NCBI GenBank assembly: GCA_040219575.1
Contig: JAVJSD010000144.1
Coordinates: 80,306-144,305 of the forward strand
Reading direction: 5' to 3'
From: JAVJSD01 sp040219575
GTDB lineage: Bacteria > Planctomycetota > Planctomycetia > Pirellulales > Pirellulaceae
Length of the DNA: 64,000 bases
Shown: positions 8,702 to 17,167 of the stretch, in pieces
How positions within the stretch are numbered: position 1 is the stretch's first letter
Layout of the letters: each line of letters starts with the position of its first letter
Made by a program: the position numbers and the translations under genes
Notes under the pieces: generated by a model
What the model saw: the letters and a program-made list of their open reading frames with translations, nothing else
What the model was told of the DNA's origin: nothing
Database searches by the model: none

Positions 8702-8843
8702 GACTCGGCCGTAAATCGCAAGCGGGGGGCCTTTCTTGCGCAAATACCGTGATCGTTTGCCAAGGGACGCAGGGAAATTCGCATTGGCCACGCCGAAACG
8801 CAGATGGTTCGGGGCTGGTGCTTTGCGAAGGCTTGATCTTAGA

Positions 8844-8917
8844 GTAGCTGAACTCGTGAGAGTTCAGCAGTTCGTGACGACGTCTGAGCTTTCCAGAAGT
8901 CTCACGACTCCTGCTAC
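8844..8917. repeat. R5 double-hairpin element
   Basis: The element is bounded by GTAGC and GCTAC ends. It contains two neighbouring stem-loops: GAACTCGTGAGAGTTC on the left and an imperfect GAAGTCTCACGACTTC-like stem on the right. Two other copies are at 46711-46783 and 62071-62139. All three are intergenic. Confidence 0.7.
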
Positions 8918-9344
8918 CCCCCATTCTTAGCTGTCACGCTGCACCAGGTTGTCCGTGGCGATCACTGCGAGGTGATTGGACGTAAGGTCATGCGTAATAA
9001 TATCTTGCGGAAAAAATGTGAGACCGAGTTCGGGTCGTTACGCAAGGGGAAAGTGGCGGCAGCGGTGTCGATTCCACCAGGCGATGCTCCCCACCTCAGC
9101 GGGAGACTCGAAGTGTTAAGAGCGCAGACGCCCAGGCGGGTCGGTGGTACAATTCTCGACTGCATTCGATGGGCGACATCCTTGTGACAACTTCGTGAGT
9201 GCAACGTCTCAAACTATTCCGCACCAAGTTGGCCGCAAACCGCGGGCTGGGCACTGACGGAACCTTTTTCAATTTCAATCAGGCAAACGGTCTCCCGTTC
9301 CAACTTCACCGCCTGCTCTTGGTGTTCGATTCGAACCCACTGCC

Positions 9345-10043
9345 ATGCCTCGACGTGACAACGTCCTCCAACTGCGCCGTTCCGCGCCGACGATCCTGCC
9401 GTCGTTGTTGCTATGTGACTTCGGCAACCTGGAGCGCGAGGTTCGCCGCTTGGAGCAGGCCGGGGTTGCGGGACTGCACCTGGACGTGATGGACGGCGTC
9501 TTCGTGCCGAACTTGACGTACGGCATGCCGATTGTCGAGGCAGTGCGGCGACTGACCGACCTGCCGCTGGACGTGCACCTGATGATCTCCGAGCCGCAGC
9601 GGTACTTCGAGCAGTTTTACGCGGCGGGCGCCGATTCGATCACCTTCCATGTGGAAGCGGTCGAGGATCCTCGAGCCGCTCTGACGCAGCTCCGCGAGTT
9701 GGGGGCGGCGGCCGGCCTGGCCCTCAATCCCAGCACCCCCGCGGATCGCGTGGAAGCTTGCCTCGACGCCTGCGACCTGGTGCTGGTCATGAGCGTCGAG
9801 GCCGGCTTTGGCGGCCAATCGTTCAACGAATCGGCTCTCCCGCGGCTGAAGCGGTTTCGCGAGTTGGCCGGCGACGACGTGCTTCTGGAAGTCGACGGCG
9901 GCGTCGGCCCGTCGACGATCGGTTCTTGCGCCAAGGCGGGCGCCGAGTTGTTTGTCGTAGGATCGGCCATCTTTCGCCACGACGACTACACGTCGGCCGT
10001 GGGGGAGTTATCCGATCGGGCCTGTTCCGCCATTAACAAGTGA
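9345..10043 (+). CDS. rpe: ribulose-phosphate 3-epimerase
   Basis: 232 residues, the usual length plus a short N-terminal extension. It interconverts ribulose 5-phosphate and xylulose 5-phosphate in the pentose phosphate pathway (cytoplasm). Signatures of the TIM-barrel family are all present: ILPSLLLCDFGNL, LHLDVMDGVFVPN with metal ligands H45 and D47, LDVHLMI with H78, MSVEAGFGGQSF, and the catalytic D184 in LEVDGGVGPSTI. The phosphate-binding loop GSAIF follows. It is first of a tight plus-strand group: the next gene starts seven bases after its stop. Confidence 0.97.
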   Translation: MPRRDNVLQLRRSAPTILPSLLLCDFGNLEREVRRLEQAGVAGLHLDVMDGVFVPNLTYGMPIVEAVRRLTDLPLDVHLMISEPQRYFEQFYAAGADSITFHVEAVEDPRAALTQLRELGAAAGLALNPSTPADRVEACLDACDLVLVMSVEAGFGGQSFNESALPRLKRFRELAGDDVLLEVDGGVGPSTIGSCAKAGAELFVVGSAIFRHDDYTSAVGELSDRACSAINK

Positions 10044-10050
10044 AGCTCCC

Positions 10051-10629
10051 ATGATACGCTTCGTTTTGATCCGTCCCGGTTCGACCGATTTCGACGACCA
10101 GGGCAGAATCAAGGGCACCTTGGACATGCCGCTCAACGGCAACGGCACGACCCAGGTCGCGCAGGCCGTCACCGAGTTGAACGGCATGTCGCTCGACTGC
10201 ATTTATGCCTCGCCCTGTCAGTCCGCGCAACAAACCGCCTCGGCGCTCGCCGCCGGGCGCGAGGTGAAGGTCAAGGTCCTCGACAAGCTGGGAAATATGG
10301 ACCACGGTTTGTGGCATGGAAAGCTGATCGAGGAAGTCAAGCAAAAGCAGCCGAAGGTCTACCGCCAAGGCCTCGACAATCCCGAGTCGCTCTGCCCCCC
10401 CGGCGGCGAAGCCCTCAGTTCGGTCAAGGATCGCGTGGCGGCGCAGCTCGAAAAGTTGATCAAGAAGCACCGCCAGGGGGTCGTCGCCCTGGTGGCGCCC
10501 GAGCCGTTGGCCTCGATCGTCCGCTGCGTGCTGGAGCATTCGGACCTGATCGACCTGTGGAAATCGGAGCGCGACGCCGGCAACTGGGAGTTGATCGACG
10601 TCGAGCCTGGAAAACTGGTCGCCAGTTGA
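10051..10629 (+). CDS. histidine-phosphatase-fold protein lacking catalytic residues
   Basis: 192 residues with the layout of the phosphoglycerate-mutase/histidine-phosphatase superfamily: FVLIRPGSTDFDDQGRIKG at the N-terminus, YASPCQSAQQTA, then LGNMDHGLWHG. However, the catalytic RHG is RPG (His to Pro at 9), the phosphate-binding Arg of the SPLxRAxQTA motif is Ser58, and the second His (normally VxSHG) is replaced by VAPE around 151. It should therefore be catalytically inactive as a phosphatase and may bind a sugar phosphate or act as a regulator. The gene lies seven bases after rpe, which suggests co-transcription. Overall length and fold are intact, so it is not a decayed gene. Confidence 0.85.
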   Translation: MIRFVLIRPGSTDFDDQGRIKGTLDMPLNGNGTTQVAQAVTELNGMSLDCIYASPCQSAQQTASALAAGREVKVKVLDKLGNMDHGLWHGKLIEEVKQKQPKVYRQGLDNPESLCPPGGEALSSVKDRVAAQLEKLIKKHRQGVVALVAPEPLASIVRCVLEHSDLIDLWKSERDAGNWELIDVEPGKLVAS

Positions 10630-10861
10630 CGCTGCGGGGTCCTCAAGCGAGGGTCCTCAAGCGACGGCGGTTGATTCGCGATCAAAAACCCACTCGCTGG
10701 CGCATCGTGCTGGTATGGCCGCGTCGCGCCAAGGTGGAGATGTCCAATGAGGACCCGATGCAATTCGCTCGCGACGCCGCCGGCGAATCGTAGTAGAATG
10801 ACCCAATCGGCCGGCTTGGACGGCCGCCCTTTTGAAAACGTCACGTCCCGGCGAGTGAATA
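10630..10861. repeat. spacer with short direct repeat
   Basis: A 15-bp unit GGGTCCTCAAGCGA is repeated back to back at about 10637-10666. Further on, the sequence CCACTCGCTGGCGCATCGTG occurs near 10689; similar sequences are, as far as I recall, dispersed in other planctomycete genomes. No gene is seen. Confidence 0.4.
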
Positions 10862-11689
10862 GTGACTCCCGAATCCATGATCGAACGCACAAAACGCCCC
10901 AAACGCGGCATTCCCGAAGGCCTCTGGCTCCGCTGCCCGTCCTGCAACCAGACGGTTTTCCGCAAGGAAGTCGATAAGCGGCTGAGCGTCTGCCCGGAGT
11001 GCAGTCACCATTTTTACGTGTCGGCGCAGCGGCGGATCGAGCAGGTGCTTGACGAGGGCACCTTCGAGGAGTGGGACGCCGACCTGCAACCGCAAGACCC
11101 GCTCGAATTCGAGCAGTACGCGCGGAAGTTGGACGACGCCAAGAAACGCACCGGCCTGAGCGACGCCGCGCTGACCGGCTGCGGCATGATTCGCGCGCGG
11201 CGTGTGGCGTTCGGCGTCACCGACTCGGCCTTCATCATGGGGAGCATGGGTTCGGTCGTCGGCGAGCGTTTGGCGCGTTTGGTGGAGCGCGCCACCGAGC
11301 AGAAGCTGCCCCTGATCATCATCAGCGGCTCCGGCGGCGGCGCGCGGATGCACGAGGGCATCCTGTCGTTGATGCAAATGGCCAAGGTCTCGGCCGCCCT
11401 GGCCCGCTACGATCGCGCCGGCGGACTCTTCATCTCGGTGCTGACCAATCCCACCATGGGCGGCGTGGCGGCGAGCTTCGCCTCCTTGGGCGACGTGGTG
11501 TTCGCCGAGCCGAAGGCGCTGATCGGATTCGCCGGGCCGCGGACGATCAAGGCCACCATTCGCATCGAACTGCCCAAGGGCTTTCAGACCAGCGAATTCC
11601 TGCTGGAGCACGGGTACATCGACCGCATCGTGTCGCGCGACAAGCTGAAGAGCGAGATTGCGCGCACGATCGACTACTGCGGCAAATAG
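10862..11689 (+). CDS. accD: acetyl-CoA carboxylase carboxyltransferase subunit beta
   Basis: 275 residues, close to the usual 280-300. With AccA it transfers carboxyl from carboxybiotin to acetyl-CoA, making malonyl-CoA for fatty-acid synthesis in the cytoplasm. The N-terminal zinc ribbon is complete (C25, C28, C44, C47 in WLRCPSCNQ and CPECSHHF). The carboxyltransferase core shows ISGSGGGARMHEG, NPTMGGVAASFASLGD and GFAGPRTIKAT. The start is either this GTG or an ATG at 10877; neither has a strong Shine-Dalgarno site. A hairpin of family R4 lies just after the stop and may end the transcript. AccA is not in the window. Confidence 0.97.
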   Translation: MTPESMIERTKRPKRGIPEGLWLRCPSCNQTVFRKEVDKRLSVCPECSHHFYVSAQRRIEQVLDEGTFEEWDADLQPQDPLEFEQYARKLDDAKKRTGLSDAALTGCGMIRARRVAFGVTDSAFIMGSMGSVVGERLARLVERATEQKLPLIIISGSGGGARMHEGILSLMQMAKVSAALARYDRAGGLFISVLTNPTMGGVAASFASLGDVVFAEPKALIGFAGPRTIKATIRIELPKGFQTSEFLLEHGYIDRIVSRDKLKSEIARTIDYCGK

Positions 11690-11702
11690 CTTCCCCTCTT
11701 CC

Positions 11703-11725
11703 AAGCCGACGGCTCCGCCGTCGTG
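11703..11725 (+). repeat. R4 hairpin after accD
   Basis: CGACGGC at 11707-11713 pairs perfectly with GCCGTCG at 11717-11723 across a three-base loop, preceded by CCAAGC as in the other R4 copies (6805-6827, 6841-6862, 18581-18603). It lies 14 bases downstream of the accD stop. No U-run follows, so terminator function is only possible. Confidence 0.7.
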
Positions 11726-11740
11726 GATCGGCAAAGCGCG

Positions 11741-12943
11741 ATGACCGGCGAGCACGCGGACAACGCCCCACCAAACGCCGGCGACGACGCTTGGGCCGCC
11801 ATGCGGGCGCGGATGCCGATCGCCGAAACGTGGGCCTATTTCGACCACGCCGCCGTGGCGCCGATCAGCGGGCCGGCCCGCGAGGCGATCGAGGCCTGGT
11901 CGCGGGAGGCGGCCCACACCGGCGCCGCCGCCTGGCCGCGTTGGGCGCAAGCGGCCGAGCAGACGCGGGCCGTCGCCGCCGAGATTCTCAACGCGCAGGC
12001 CAGCGAAATTGCGCTGGTTCCCAACACCACCTCCGGCATCACGCTGGTGGCGGAAGGCTTTCCCTGGCGGTCGGGCGACAACATCGTGGTTCCCGCCGGC
12101 GAATTCCCTTCGAATCTCTATCCCTGGATGAACCTCGCCGATCGCGGCGTTCAGACGCGCCGTGTGGCGATGGACGGCGAGCCGGGAACCGCGGCCATGC
12201 TCGACGTCGATCGGCTGCTCGACGCTTGCGACGATCGTACGCGGCTGATTTCACTCAGTTGGGTCGGGTACGTCACCGGCTGGCGTGTGAACGTGAAGCA
12301 AGTCGTCGAGGCCGCGCATCGGCGGGGCGTGCTCGTGTTTCTGGACGCCATTCAAGGCCTGGGGGTGTTTCCGCTGGACGCAGCCGAGACGGGCGTCGAC
12401 TTCCTGGCCGCCGACGGGCACAAGTGGATGCTCGGCCCCGAGGGCGCCGGGCTGTTCTACTGCCGCCAGGAGCATCTTGCCCGTCTGCGTCCCCTCGGTG
12501 TCGGCTGGAACAGCGTGGTGCAGGGTCACGACTTCGGCCGCATCGATCTGACGCTTCGCGACGAGGCCGCGCGTTACGAGGGCGGCTCGCAGAACCTGGC
12601 GGGCGTGCTCGCCCTGGGCGCCAGCTTGCGAATGCTCCGCGATTTCGGCTTGGGACCGAACACGTCGGCGGTCGGCGAGCGCGTGCTCGAGATTTCCGAA
12701 CTGGCTTGCCGCCGCATCGAGCAGATCGGCGGGAAAGTCGTCAGCCGTCGCACCGCGGAGCATCGTTCGGGCATCGTCGCGTTCGAGATGCCGGGCCGCG
12801 ATCCACAAGCCGAGCGGCGGCGACTGCTGAAGCGCGGCGTGGCGGTCAACAGCCGGGGCGGCTGGCTGCGTCTCAGCCCGCACGCCTACAACAACGCCGA
12901 AGACGTGGAGCGGCTGGCGGAGGGACTGGCGGCGGAAAGTTGA
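11741..12943 (+). CDS. class V aminotransferase-fold PLP enzyme (cysteine-desulfurase-like)
   Basis: 400 residues of fold-type I. YFDHAAVAPISGPAREA is the N-terminal region, NTTSGI the phosphate-binding part, LDAIQGLG the Asp that contacts the PLP nitrogen, and AADGHKWML carries the Schiff-base lysine K228. The start at 11741 is preferred to an in-frame GTG at 11723, which lies inside the R4 hairpin. Relatives include cysteine desulfurases, isopenicillin-N epimerases and kynureninase-like enzymes, so the substrate is open. No IscU or Suf partner lies nearby. A second, more distant member of the family is at 45478-46659. Confidence 0.88.
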   Translation: MTGEHADNAPPNAGDDAWAAMRARMPIAETWAYFDHAAVAPISGPAREAIEAWSREAAHTGAAAWPRWAQAAEQTRAVAAEILNAQASEIALVPNTTSGITLVAEGFPWRSGDNIVVPAGEFPSNLYPWMNLADRGVQTRRVAMDGEPGTAAMLDVDRLLDACDDRTRLISLSWVGYVTGWRVNVKQVVEAAHRRGVLVFLDAIQGLGVFPLDAAETGVDFLAADGHKWMLGPEGAGLFYCRQEHLARLRPLGVGWNSVVQGHDFGRIDLTLRDEAARYEGGSQNLAGVLALGASLRMLRDFGLGPNTSAVGERVLEISELACRRIEQIGGKVVSRRTAEHRSGIVAFEMPGRDPQAERRRLLKRGVAVNSRGGWLRLSPHAYNNAEDVERLAEGLAAES

Positions 12944-13112
12944 CGACGCAGGGGTTATCGCGCAGGGGTTATTCAGCCGCCGACCGCCGCTACGTACAAT
13001 ACCACACGTTCCCTATCACACTTTTCTGGCCTCGAGCGTCAAAGTCGTTTCGCGTCGCAAGTCTCGTTGTCGTCGGCCGGTTTCCTCTTTTGATTACCTC
13101 CTTGAGTCATCC
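12944..13112. repeat. spacer with short direct repeat
   Basis: GCGCAGGGGTTAT-like units occur twice in tandem at about 12947-12974, directly after the stop codon. The remaining ~140 bp shows no gene. Confidence 0.35.
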
Positions 13113-13691
13113 ATGAGCAATCCTTACAGCACGCCCAGCTTTGACTCGTTCAATCAACCGTCGATGGGGCCTGGCGGTCCGTCGCAGAATCTCGCGCCGG
13201 GGTTGGTGAATCAGGTGCGCGTGTTCGCCATCCTGTCGATCGTGCAAGGCGTGTTGGAAGTTCTGATGGGATTGTTCTACATCGGCATGGGGTTCATCTT
13301 TCCGCAGATGATGATCGCCGCTCAGCAAAACCAGCGAAACAACGCTCCGGGAATGGAGCCGGAGCAACTCGCGACCTTCATGTTGATTCTTTACGCCTCG
13401 TTCGGCGGCGCCACGTTGATCGCCGGTGGACTGCATATCTTCGCCGGAATTCGCAACTACAACTTTGAAGGCCGCGTGCTGGGGTTTATCGCCCTGGGGA
13501 CGGGTTTGTTGGCCGTACCCACCTGCTACTGCATGTTCACGGGGCTGGCCTTGGGAGTTTACGGGCTGATTGTGCTGGTGAACTCGCAGGTGGCGTTGGC
13601 TTTCGAGATGCGCAATCGAGGAGAGCCGGTCGACGGCATCCTGGCGAAGTTCTCACCATACCAGCAGCAGCAGCCCTATCCGCCGCGTTAG
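13113..13691 (+). CDS. membrane protein, cassette copy 1, type A
   Basis: 192 residues. A Gly/Pro/Ser-rich N-terminus of about 35 residues is followed by four predicted membrane segments (around 38-62, 88-112, 122-136 and 140-160). The C-terminus is cytoplasmic-like and ends FSPYQQQQPYPPR. It is clearly related to the protein at 14534-15088: both share PGLVN(Q/H)VR(V/A)FA(I/V)LS, a GFIA(L/I)G(T/S)GL loop and a terminal L(A/S)(K/R)FS(P/A)Y. It is the first gene of a four-gene plus-strand run in which an A-B pair is duplicated. No known family is recognised. Confidence 0.8.
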   Translation: MSNPYSTPSFDSFNQPSMGPGGPSQNLAPGLVNQVRVFAILSIVQGVLEVLMGLFYIGMGFIFPQMMIAAQQNQRNNAPGMEPEQLATFMLILYASFGGATLIAGGLHIFAGIRNYNFEGRVLGFIALGTGLLAVPTCYCMFTGLALGVYGLIVLVNSQVALAFEMRNRGEPVDGILAKFSPYQQQQPYPPR

Positions 13692-13764
13692 GGATGGTTG
13701 ACCGAACGGGCATGTATGGCATTTTGGTTGTGTCCACACCTCGCACGTGCAATATTGAGTCGTC

Positions 13765-14460
13765 ATGCCGGAAGCCGCCGACTTTACCGATCGTTATCAG
13801 CCGCCGGACGAATCGCCGAAAGGCGCCGAGCGCGCGCGTGTTCGGCCCGGCGGCCTGACGATTGTCTGCGTGCTGGCGATTGTGGTGGGGGTCTTCTCTC
13901 TGTTGGGGACGCTCTCGAGTCTGGCGACCTTCGCCTTCATCGAGCAGATCGAGCAATTCGCCACGTCGGTTCAACAACCGGGCTTTACGGGCGAGATGCA
14001 GGAGGTGCAGCAGAAGTTGCAGACCGAAATGAACAATGTCAACAAGCAGTACCGTGTGGCGGCGATGATTTTCTTGTTCGGGTTTCTGGTGCTGGCGTTC
14101 GTTTTGATCTTTGGCGGACTCAAAGGATTGGCGATGCAGTCGGTCGGCGTCCGCGTGCTGTCGAAGGGGATGATCGCCGCGATCGTGCTGGAGGTCGTGT
14201 GGGTCGTGCTCACCGTCCTGATCATGTCGGGCAATTTCGGCATCATCGATTCGCTGATCGCGGACGTCGAAAGCAAAGACCAAATGATCGCTGCTTTTCT
14301 CGGATTCCAACGGTTCATTCTGTTGTTTTCCGCGATCGCGGCCGGCCTCACGTCGCTCGCCAAGCTCGTCTATTTCCTGCTCTCGCTGCGGTATCTCCAC
14401 AAACCCACAGTCCGTGAGTTGTTCGCCGACCGAACTCGCGACTACCCTGCAGACGCCTGA
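13765..14460 (+). CDS. membrane protein, cassette copy 1, type B
   Basis: 231 residues with about four membrane segments: near 30-55, 95-118, 130-155 and 185-210. A charged, Gln/Glu-rich loop lies between the first two (EMQEVQQKLQTEMNNVNKQY). The start at 13765 is an ATG. It resembles the protein at 15171-16082: both have a first segment beginning GL(T/I)(I/L)V, a central pair of hydrophobic helices and a final SL/LAARYL(H/R) region. It follows the type A gene by 73 bases. Function unknown; it may form a complex with its type A partner. Confidence 0.75.
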   Translation: MPEAADFTDRYQPPDESPKGAERARVRPGGLTIVCVLAIVVGVFSLLGTLSSLATFAFIEQIEQFATSVQQPGFTGEMQEVQQKLQTEMNNVNKQYRVAAMIFLFGFLVLAFVLIFGGLKGLAMQSVGVRVLSKGMIAAIVLEVVWVVLTVLIMSGNFGIIDSLIADVESKDQMIAAFLGFQRFILLFSAIAAGLTSLAKLVYFLLSLRYLHKPTVRELFADRTRDYPADA

Positions 14461-14533
14461 GCCGAGGCGCCGGCCGACGGATTCGTTCAACGTCTCGACT
14501 ACGTCGATTTCGCATCCCCGTTCGAGATTGCCG

Positions 14534-15088
14534 ATGACAGAAATCTACAACGCATCGCTCGGTGAATCCGACAGCGATTCGTTCGTTCAGCCCATGGCCC
14601 AAGACTGGCCTATCAACGTACCCCAACTTCTGAAGCCAGGGTTGGTCAATCATGTACGCGCCTTTGCCGTGCTTTCGGTTCTTCAGGGAGTGTACGAACT
14701 TGTAGGCGGCCTGTTGCAGGTCAGTTTTTCGGCGGCCGAGGCGCCGATCATCTTTGCAGAAAGATCGACACGCTTGGATCTTTTTTTTCTGCATCCGTCG
14801 TCAGTGCTCCGCTTCTTTATCGCGACGCTGCTGATCACCGCCGCAGGGGCGCATCTCCTCGCCGGCTGGTTGAACTACCGGTTTCAGGCACGCGCGGTCG
14901 GGTTCATCGCAATCGGCAGCGGCCTTTTTGTCGCTCCGCTCTGCACGTATTTTGTCTCCGCCATGGCGCTGGCGGTGTACGGAATGATCGTGTTGCGGAA
15001 CGAGGAAGTCTTCACGGCGTTCCAATTGCGTAAACAGGGATTCAGTTGCACGGAACTGCTGTCAAGGTTCTCCGCCTACCGACGTTGA
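14534..15088 (+). CDS. membrane protein, cassette copy 2, type A
   Basis: 184 residues with four predicted membrane segments, a diverged paralogue of the 13113-13691 product (shared LLKPGLVNHVRAFAVLS, AVGFIAIGSGLF and ELLSRFSAYRR ends). The start at 14534 aligns the two proteins; upstream in-frame codons overlap the previous gene. Similarity appears moderate and is spread over the whole length, so the duplication is old. Function unknown. Confidence 0.75.
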   Translation: MTEIYNASLGESDSDSFVQPMAQDWPINVPQLLKPGLVNHVRAFAVLSVLQGVYELVGGLLQVSFSAAEAPIIFAERSTRLDLFFLHPSSVLRFFIATLLITAAGAHLLAGWLNYRFQARAVGFIAIGSGLFVAPLCTYFVSAMALAVYGMIVLRNEEVFTAFQLRKQGFSCTELLSRFSAYRR

Positions 15089-15170
15089 CGAAGCGTGGTG
15101 GACCAATGGGCGTCGTCGCTGCCGCACCAATCGTACCGCGACGATAATTCTCAAGGCGAGGGCGAATACG

Positions 15171-16082
15171 ATGAAGCAGGCAGCCGACAGCGTACAAACT
15201 CTCCCCTACGATATCGCGACCGCATCCGTATCGCCCGTTCTGCCGACTGGACTGATCCTCGTTTTTCTGCTGGCGATCGTGCAGGCGCCCTTCAGCCTCC
15301 AACGTGTGCTGGCGTCGTTGAAATCCCTTAACCCCAGGGCCGTCGCCGCATCTTCCGGCGTCGCTTCGGACACGGTCGACTCCTCCATCGGCTCGAAATC
15401 CTCGGGCGTCTCGAAGACCTCCGCAGCGCGCAGAGAAGAAGTCGCGAGACATTTGCGGGAAACGCTGGCGAAGCGACTCGACGTGTGGATTCGAGAATCC
15501 GGACTGCCCTACAAAGTCTTTCTCTACAGCTACTTGGGGCTGTCCGCGTTGCTATTGCTGGGCGGAATCGGCGGTTTGGCGAGGTGGTCGCTTGGAGCCA
15601 AGATTGTGATCGGCGCCTGCATTGCGGGAATCATTCTCGAAATTGCATTGGCGATCTTCGAACTCAGGGTCCTGGCGGTGTCGTGGAGCGCCCTGGACGC
15701 GGCCGCTCGCGATTTGAACATGGAGGCGCCGATGGACGCGGCCCTTGCCGCCTCAACACGCATGAAAATCTATCGGTTGGCGTTTTCCATTCCTTTATTT
15801 GCTTTCGTCAGACTGAGCTATCTCGTCCTCGCCGCGCGATACCTGCGGAGCCACCGGATTCGCGAGTTTCTGTCTTTGCCCAGGAGACTTGTGATCGTCG
15901 AGACGAAGCCGCAAGTCTTGCAGGCTTCCCTGGCGGACCTGGCCAACCTGCCGCGGGAGCCCGAGATTTCGCCGACCTCGCCCCCTCCGCAGGAAAAGGC
16001 GAGCCTTCCAGGGGCGGCGAATGCAGCCGAGCACGTCGCGAGTAGTTCTTTGCCAAAGCCCCGCCCAAGGGATGTGATCTAG
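15171..16082 (+). CDS. membrane protein, cassette copy 2, type B
   Basis: 303 residues. Paralogue of the 13765-14460 product with a longer Ser/Ala-rich loop (about 50-90) after the first membrane segment and an extra hydrophilic C-terminal tail of about 65 residues (Pro/Ser/Glu-rich). Membrane segments lie near 22-42, 113-135, 142-168 and 205-228. It completes the duplicated A-B, A'-B' arrangement. The tail is absent from copy 1 and may be a later addition. Function unknown. Confidence 0.75.
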   Translation: MKQAADSVQTLPYDIATASVSPVLPTGLILVFLLAIVQAPFSLQRVLASLKSLNPRAVAASSGVASDTVDSSIGSKSSGVSKTSAARREEVARHLRETLAKRLDVWIRESGLPYKVFLYSYLGLSALLLLGGIGGLARWSLGAKIVIGACIAGIILEIALAIFELRVLAVSWSALDAAARDLNMEAPMDAALAASTRMKIYRLAFSIPLFAFVRLSYLVLAARYLRSHRIREFLSLPRRLVIVETKPQVLQASLADLANLPREPEISPTSPPPQEKASLPGAANAAEHVASSSLPKPRPRDVI

Positions 16083-16391
16083 CCAAGGCCTCCAGCATCG
16101 GCGCCGCTCCGAAGATGGCGCCGTAGGCCGGCATTTGTTGTGCGATATCTTCACTCTTCTTTGGCAATCGCCGGCCTCTTACCCCCACCACCCACCGCAC
16201 TGAGGCGGGTGACGAATTCAACGTGTGAATTCGGTTGTACCGTCTGCAGTTGCATGGGATATTGACGGGCCGGTCTGCTGCGATACGTTGTTCCGGCGGC
16301 CGCGGTCGATTAGACCTCTTTGCCTCACTCGCCGCTCGGTGGCTTTGCGCCCTGGCGGCACGACGCTGGCCCGTTCAACCTCGCAGCACGC
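16083..16391. other. spacer before coaD
   Basis: 309 bp with no convincing gene. It includes a single GTAGGCCGGC (R1 end) near 16123 and a short palindrome GAATTCAACGTGTGAATTC at about 16214-16232 that could be an operator. The coaD start lies at its right edge. Confidence 0.4.
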
Positions 16392-16907
16392 ATGAGCCCC
16401 ACGCATCCGCTGACCGCCGTCTACACGGGATCGTTCGATCCGATCACGCTGGGGCACCTGAATGTCATTGAACGGAGCAGCCGGTTGTTCGACCGGTTGG
16501 TGGTGGGCATCGGCCTGAACACCGAGAAGACGCCGCTGTTCTCGCCGGAGGAGCGTGTGGAGTTGGTGCAGCGGGTGACGCGCGGCTTCGACAACGTCGA
16601 AGTGCTCACTTTCGCCGGTCTGGCGGTGCAGTTCGTGCGCGACTGCGGCGCGCGGGTCATGATTCGCGGCGTGCGGCCGCTGACCGACATCGCCGCCGAA
16701 TTCACCATGATGATGGCCAACCGCAAGCTCGACGCCGATATCGAAACCGTGTTCCTGATGGCGGACGAGGAGTTCGCGCACGTTTCGAGTTCGTTGATCA
16801 AACAGATCACGCCGCTGTCGAACGACGAGATGTTGAGCAAGTTCGTGCCCGAGGGGATCATCGCCGACTTGCGCCGCAAACTTCCCAGCCTCGACGCGAC
16901 TTCTTGA
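16392..16907 (+). CDS. coaD: pantetheine-phosphate adenylyltransferase
   Basis: 171 residues, near the usual 160. It transfers AMP from ATP to 4'-phosphopantetheine, making dephospho-CoA (cytoplasm, CoA biosynthesis). The nucleotidyltransferase motif TLGH is at 19-22 within AVYTGSFDPITLGH. RGVRPLTDIAAEF and the C-terminal VSSSLIK are family signatures. The start at 16392 places the TGSFDP motif at the standard distance; upstream in-frame sequence is non-coding in look. Nothing adjacent belongs to the same pathway. Confidence 0.97.
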   Translation: MSPTHPLTAVYTGSFDPITLGHLNVIERSSRLFDRLVVGIGLNTEKTPLFSPEERVELVQRVTRGFDNVEVLTFAGLAVQFVRDCGARVMIRGVRPLTDIAAEFTMMMANRKLDADIETVFLMADEEFAHVSSSLIKQITPLSNDEMLSKFVPEGIIADLRRKLPSLDATS

Positions 16908-17167
16908 AGCCGGCTTTTGGCGCGGCTCGCAGCTAGCAACGACGCGCGAGGAACTACCCGCGGCGAGCTTGTCAAGTGCAAGCGCGCGAGGAAAATATCG
17001 CGTCAACAAAGTGCCTTTGTTCGCGCCGCGAGTTAGGTCTATAATGCGGTTGTTCGAGCGGTGCGGTGCAGAAGCACAACGCTTGAACGAACTCATCCAC
17101 CGACGCCTTTGATCTCTGTCGATCGGAACTACCGCCATCTCGCCCAGGCTCACAAGGAACCGCTTGC

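Larger units (their letters stand above)
8291..9344. other. 1.05-kb gene-poor spacer
   Basis: No confident gene is found here. It holds a perfect 10-bp stem at 8533-8542/8557-8566, one possible short ORF (8585-8701), and an R5 double hairpin (8844-8917). A GTG-started frame at 8972-9187 has no recognisable features. The composition is somewhat lower in GC than the flanking genes. Confidence 0.5.

Noticed and set aside
8972..9187. GTG-started frame of 71 codons on the plus strand
   Set aside because: Poor composition, no conserved motif and no supporting context in a gene-poor spacer.
9321..9340. GATTCGAACCC, resembling the T-arm of a tRNA on the minus strand
   Set aside because: The flanking bases do not pair to a five-base T stem and no acceptor or anticodon arm can be drawn.
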